A stretch of 64,000 nucleotides of DNA from Pseudorhodoferax soli. GTDB lineage: Bacteria > Pseudomonadota > Gammaproteobacteria > Burkholderiales > Burkholderiaceae_C. Shown piece after piece: positions 62,162 to 64,000 of the stretch. The notes below the pieces were generated by a model. It was not told the origin of the DNA. It was given only the letters and a program-made list of their open reading frames with translations, and ran no database searches. The position numbers and the translations under genes were made by a program. Within the stretch, counting starts at the first letter, position 1, and every line of letters begins with the position of its first letter. The DNA lies in assembly GCF_003337555.1 (NCBI RefSeq), contig NZ_QPJK01000015.1:88313-152312 (forward strand). Reading direction: 5' to 3'.

Positions 62162-63694
62162 ATGAAGCGCGACCTGCCTGCCACCCCCGCCTACACCGAC
62201 AGCGCCGAACTGGCGCACTTCATCGCCGGCCAGCCCTACCAGGGCGTCGGCGAACGCACCCAGGCGGTGTTCAACCCGGCTCTGGGCACCGAGGCCCGCC
62301 GCCTGCGCCTGGCCGCCAAGCCCGATGTGGACGCCGCCGTGGCCGCAGCCCAGGCCGCCTTCCCGGCCTGGGCCGACACGCCGCCGATCCGCCGCGCCCG
62401 CGTGCTGCTCAAGTTCCTGGAACTCGTGAACGCGCGCAAGGACGAACTGGCCGCCATGATCACGGCCGAGCACGGCAAGGTGTTCACCGACGCGCAGGGC
62501 GAGGTCTCGCGCGGCATCGACATCATCGAATTCGCCTGCGGCGTGCCGCAGCTGCTCAAGGGCGACTTCACCGACCAGGTCTCCACCGGCATCGACAACT
62601 GGACGCTGCGCCAGCCGTTGGGCGTGGTCGCCGGCATCACGCCGTTCAACTTCCCGGTCATGGTGCCGATGTGGATGTTTCCTGTGGCCATCGCCGCCGG
62701 CAACACCTTCATCCTCAAGCCCAGCGAGCGCGATCCCTCGCCCTCGCTGTTCATCGCCAAGCTCCTGAAGGAAGCCGGCCTGCCTGACGGCGTGTTCAAC
62801 GTCGTGCAGGGTGACAAGCTGGCCGTCGACGCGCTGCTGGAGCACCCGGATGTGAAGGCCATCAGCTTCGTCGGCTCCACGCCGATCGCGCAGTACATCT
62901 ACGAGACCGGCGCGCACCACGGCAAGCGCGTGCAGGCTCTGGGCGGCGCCAAGAACCACATGGTGGTGATGCCCGATGCCGACATCGACCAGGCCGTGGA
63001 CGCGCTGGTCGGCGCCGGCTACGGCTCGGCGGGCGAGCGCTGCATGGCGATCTCGGTGGCGGTGCTGGTCGGCGACGCGGCCGACAAGCTGATCCCCAAG
63101 CTGGCCGAGCGCGCAAAGACCCTGGTGGTCAAGAACGGCATGGAACTGGACGCCGAGATGGGCCCCATCGTCACGCAGCAGGCACTGGAGCGCATCGAGG
63201 GCTACATCGCCACCGGCGTGCAGGAAGGCGCCGAGTTGCTGGTGGACGGCCGCAACTTCAAGGTGGCTGGCCACGAACAGGGCTTCTTCACGGGCGGCAC
63301 GCTGTTCGACAAGGTCACGCCCGAGATGAAGATCTACAAGGAAGAGATCTTCGGCCCGGTGCTGGCCTGCGTGCGCGTGCCCGACCTGGCCGCGGCGGTG
63401 GACCTCATCAACAAGCACGAGTTCGGCAACGGCACGGCCTGCTTCACGCGTGACGGCAATGTGGCACGCGAATTCGCGCGCCGCATCCAGGTCGGCATGG
63501 TCGGCATCAACGTGCCAATCCCGGTGCCCATGGCCTGGCACGGTTTTGGCGGCTGGAAGAAGAGCCTGTTCGGCGACATGCACGCCTATGGCGAAGAGGG
63601 CGTGCGCTTCTACACCAAGCAGAAGTCCATCATGCAGCGCTGGCCCGAGAGCATCGGCAAGGGCGCCGAGTTCGTGATGCCGACGGCCAAGTAA
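62162..63694 (+). CDS. mmsA: CoA-acylating methylmalonate-semialdehyde dehydrogenase, 510 aa
   Basis: Aldehyde dehydrogenase superfamily with catalytic Cys294 in [11 protein letters not shown]. The MmsA-specific traits are there: [20 protein letters not shown], and [20 protein letters not shown] with [11 protein letters not shown], in place of the Glu general base of ordinary ALDHs. The reaction is oxidation of methylmalonate or malonate semialdehyde to propionyl- or acetyl-CoA, in valine, inositol or beta-alanine breakdown. No other mms genes lie beside it here. Followed by a strong terminator. Confidence 0.95.
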   Translation: MKRDLPATPAYTDSAELAHFIAGQPYQGVGERTQAVFNPALGTEARRLRLAAKPDVDAAVAAAQAAFPAWADTPPIRRARVLLKFLELVNARKDELAAMITAEHGKVFTDAQGEVSRGIDIIEFACGVPQLLKGDFTDQVSTGIDNWTLRQPLGVVAGITPFNFPVMVPMWMFPVAIAAGNTFILKPSERDPSPSLFIAKLLKEAGLPDGVFNVVQGDKLAVDALLEHPDVKAISFVGSTPIAQYIYETGAHHGKRVQALGGAKNHMVVMPDADIDQAVDALVGAGYGSAGERCMAISVAVLVGDAADKLIPKLAERAKTLVVKNGMELDAEMGPIVTQQALERIEGYIATGVQEGAELLVDGRNFKVAGHEQGFFTGGTLFDKVTPEMKIYKEEIFGPVLACVRVPDLAAAVDLINKHEFGNGTACFTRDGNVAREFARRIQVGMVGINVPIPVPMAWHGFGGWKKSLFGDMHAYGEEGVRFYTKQKSIMQRWPESIGKGAEFVMPTAK

Positions 63695-63715
63695 GCTACC
63701 GTACGACGACTTCTC

Positions 63716-63748
63716 AAGGGCCGGCGAGTATCTCGCCGGCCCTTTTCA
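63716..63748 (+). terminator. Intrinsic terminator of mmsA
   Basis: Perfect 13-bp stem AAGGGCCGGCGAG / CTCGCCGGCCCTT with the 3-nt loop TAT, followed by TTCATTT. Lies 22 nt after the mmsA stop; the mirrored A/T ends could also work in the other direction. Confidence 0.92.
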
Positions 63749-63820
63749 TTTGCATCGGATTGGCCCGAGCAGATCACCGCAGACAGCAATGCCTGACAAC
63801 ATTCACGAATCGAAGGCCCA

Positions 63821-63860
63821 AATAAAAACGCCCCAACCTCGTTGGAGGTTGGGGCGTTTT
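63821..63860 (-). terminator. Intrinsic terminator of the rRNA operon
   Basis: A 16-bp perfect stem on the - strand (AAAACGCCCCAACCTC and its complement) with a 4-nt loop, followed on the - strand by TTTTTATT. Placed 12 nt past the 5S 3' end. Confidence 0.93.
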
Positions 63861-63872
63861 CGGCTGTAGGAG

Positions 63873-63985
63873 CCTGACGATGACCTACTTTCACACGGGA
63901 ACCCGCACTATCATCGGCGCAAAGTCGTTTCACTGTCCTGTTCGGGATGGGAAGGAGTGGTACCAACTTGCTATGGTCATCAGGC
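63873..63985 (-). rRNA. rrf: 5S ribosomal RNA
   Basis: On the - strand the sequence begins GCCTGATGACCATAGCAAG and contains CCCATCCCGAACAGGAC, the universally conserved loop B/helix III region, then CGCCGATGATAGTG and GTGTGAAAGTAGGTCATCG, ending CAGGC which pairs with the 5' end (GCCTG). About 113 nt. It is the last gene of an rRNA operon whose 23S and 16S genes lie beyond the right edge. Ends may be off by one or two bases. Confidence 0.95.
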
Positions 63986-64000
63986 ATAACTTGTTGCTGC

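Overview
The window is a piece of a high-GC (about 68-70% by eye) betaproteobacterial chromosome, most likely from Comamonadaceae (Variovorax/Acidovorax-like). The grounds are the codon bias, the many LivKHMGF-type (branched-chain amino acid family) ABC transporters, the abundance of LysR, GlxA and TetR regulators, and a Burkholderiales-like 5S rRNA at the right edge. The species assignment is inference. There are no phage genes, no complete insertion sequences and no CRISPR array.

Layout. 1-5.0 kb: the 5' part of an M20 peptidase lipoprotein gene, a broken 164-bp duplicate of an MFS gene end with a small membrane-protein gene between the two copies, the intact MFS transporter, an alpha/beta hydrolase and its TetR regulator. 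5.1-20.9 kb: one long + strand gene train with mostly 1-23 nt overlaps or very short gaps. It encodes a fumarylacetoacetase-fold hydrolase, an alpha/beta hydrolase, two paralogous amidohydrolases, a complete Liv-type ABC transporter, a TIM-barrel phosphoenolpyruvate-hydrolase-like protein, a flotillin, SRPBCC proteins and a VOC protein. Its LivF-like ATPase is fused to a Tm-1/UPF0261 domain, and one SRPBCC protein is fused to a quinone oxidoreductase. This is the best candidate for an undescribed system: uptake and breakdown of an unknown ring- or amide-containing compound. 21.0-25.2 kb: brnTA toxin-antitoxin, katG, and a two-gene SPFH/Arc unit with a perfect 16-bp palindrome at its promoter. 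25.6-34.0 kb: a four-gene signalling operon (HD-GYP regulator, 1350-aa hybrid kinase, periplasmic-binding/GAF protein, double-receiver kinase). 34.2-36.2 kb: a methyltransferase and an Xre-RES toxin-antitoxin pair.

36.2-44.5 kb: a seven-gene - strand operon (DJ-1 protein, substrate-binding protein, LivG, LivF, fused LivH-LivM permease, amino acid oxidase-like flavoprotein, second DJ-1 protein), divergent from a GlxA regulator. 44.7-57.5 kb: assorted accessory metabolism (tannase-like lipoprotein, CNB-domain flavoprotein, D-aminoacylase-like amidohydrolase, secreted SGNH hydrolase, thiolase, aldo/keto reductase, SDR, second GlxA regulator, GMC dehydrogenase, LysR). 57.5-61.1 kb: a ccdAB pair followed by a large uncharacterised gene that looks frameshifted, an alpha/beta hydrolase, and the decayed end of a hybrid kinase gene. 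61.1-64 kb: LysR, mmsA, and the 5S rRNA with the terminator of an rRNA operon that enters from the right on the - strand.

Regulatory highlight: a 20-bp sequence is repeated exactly in two promoter regions 6 kb apart (43.5 and 49.6 kb), and its first 13 bp recur at 53.8 kb. All lie upstream of GlxA-family regulators or catabolic genes, which suggests a shared GlxA operator. Functions below are read from motifs and family knowledge; no database search was run.
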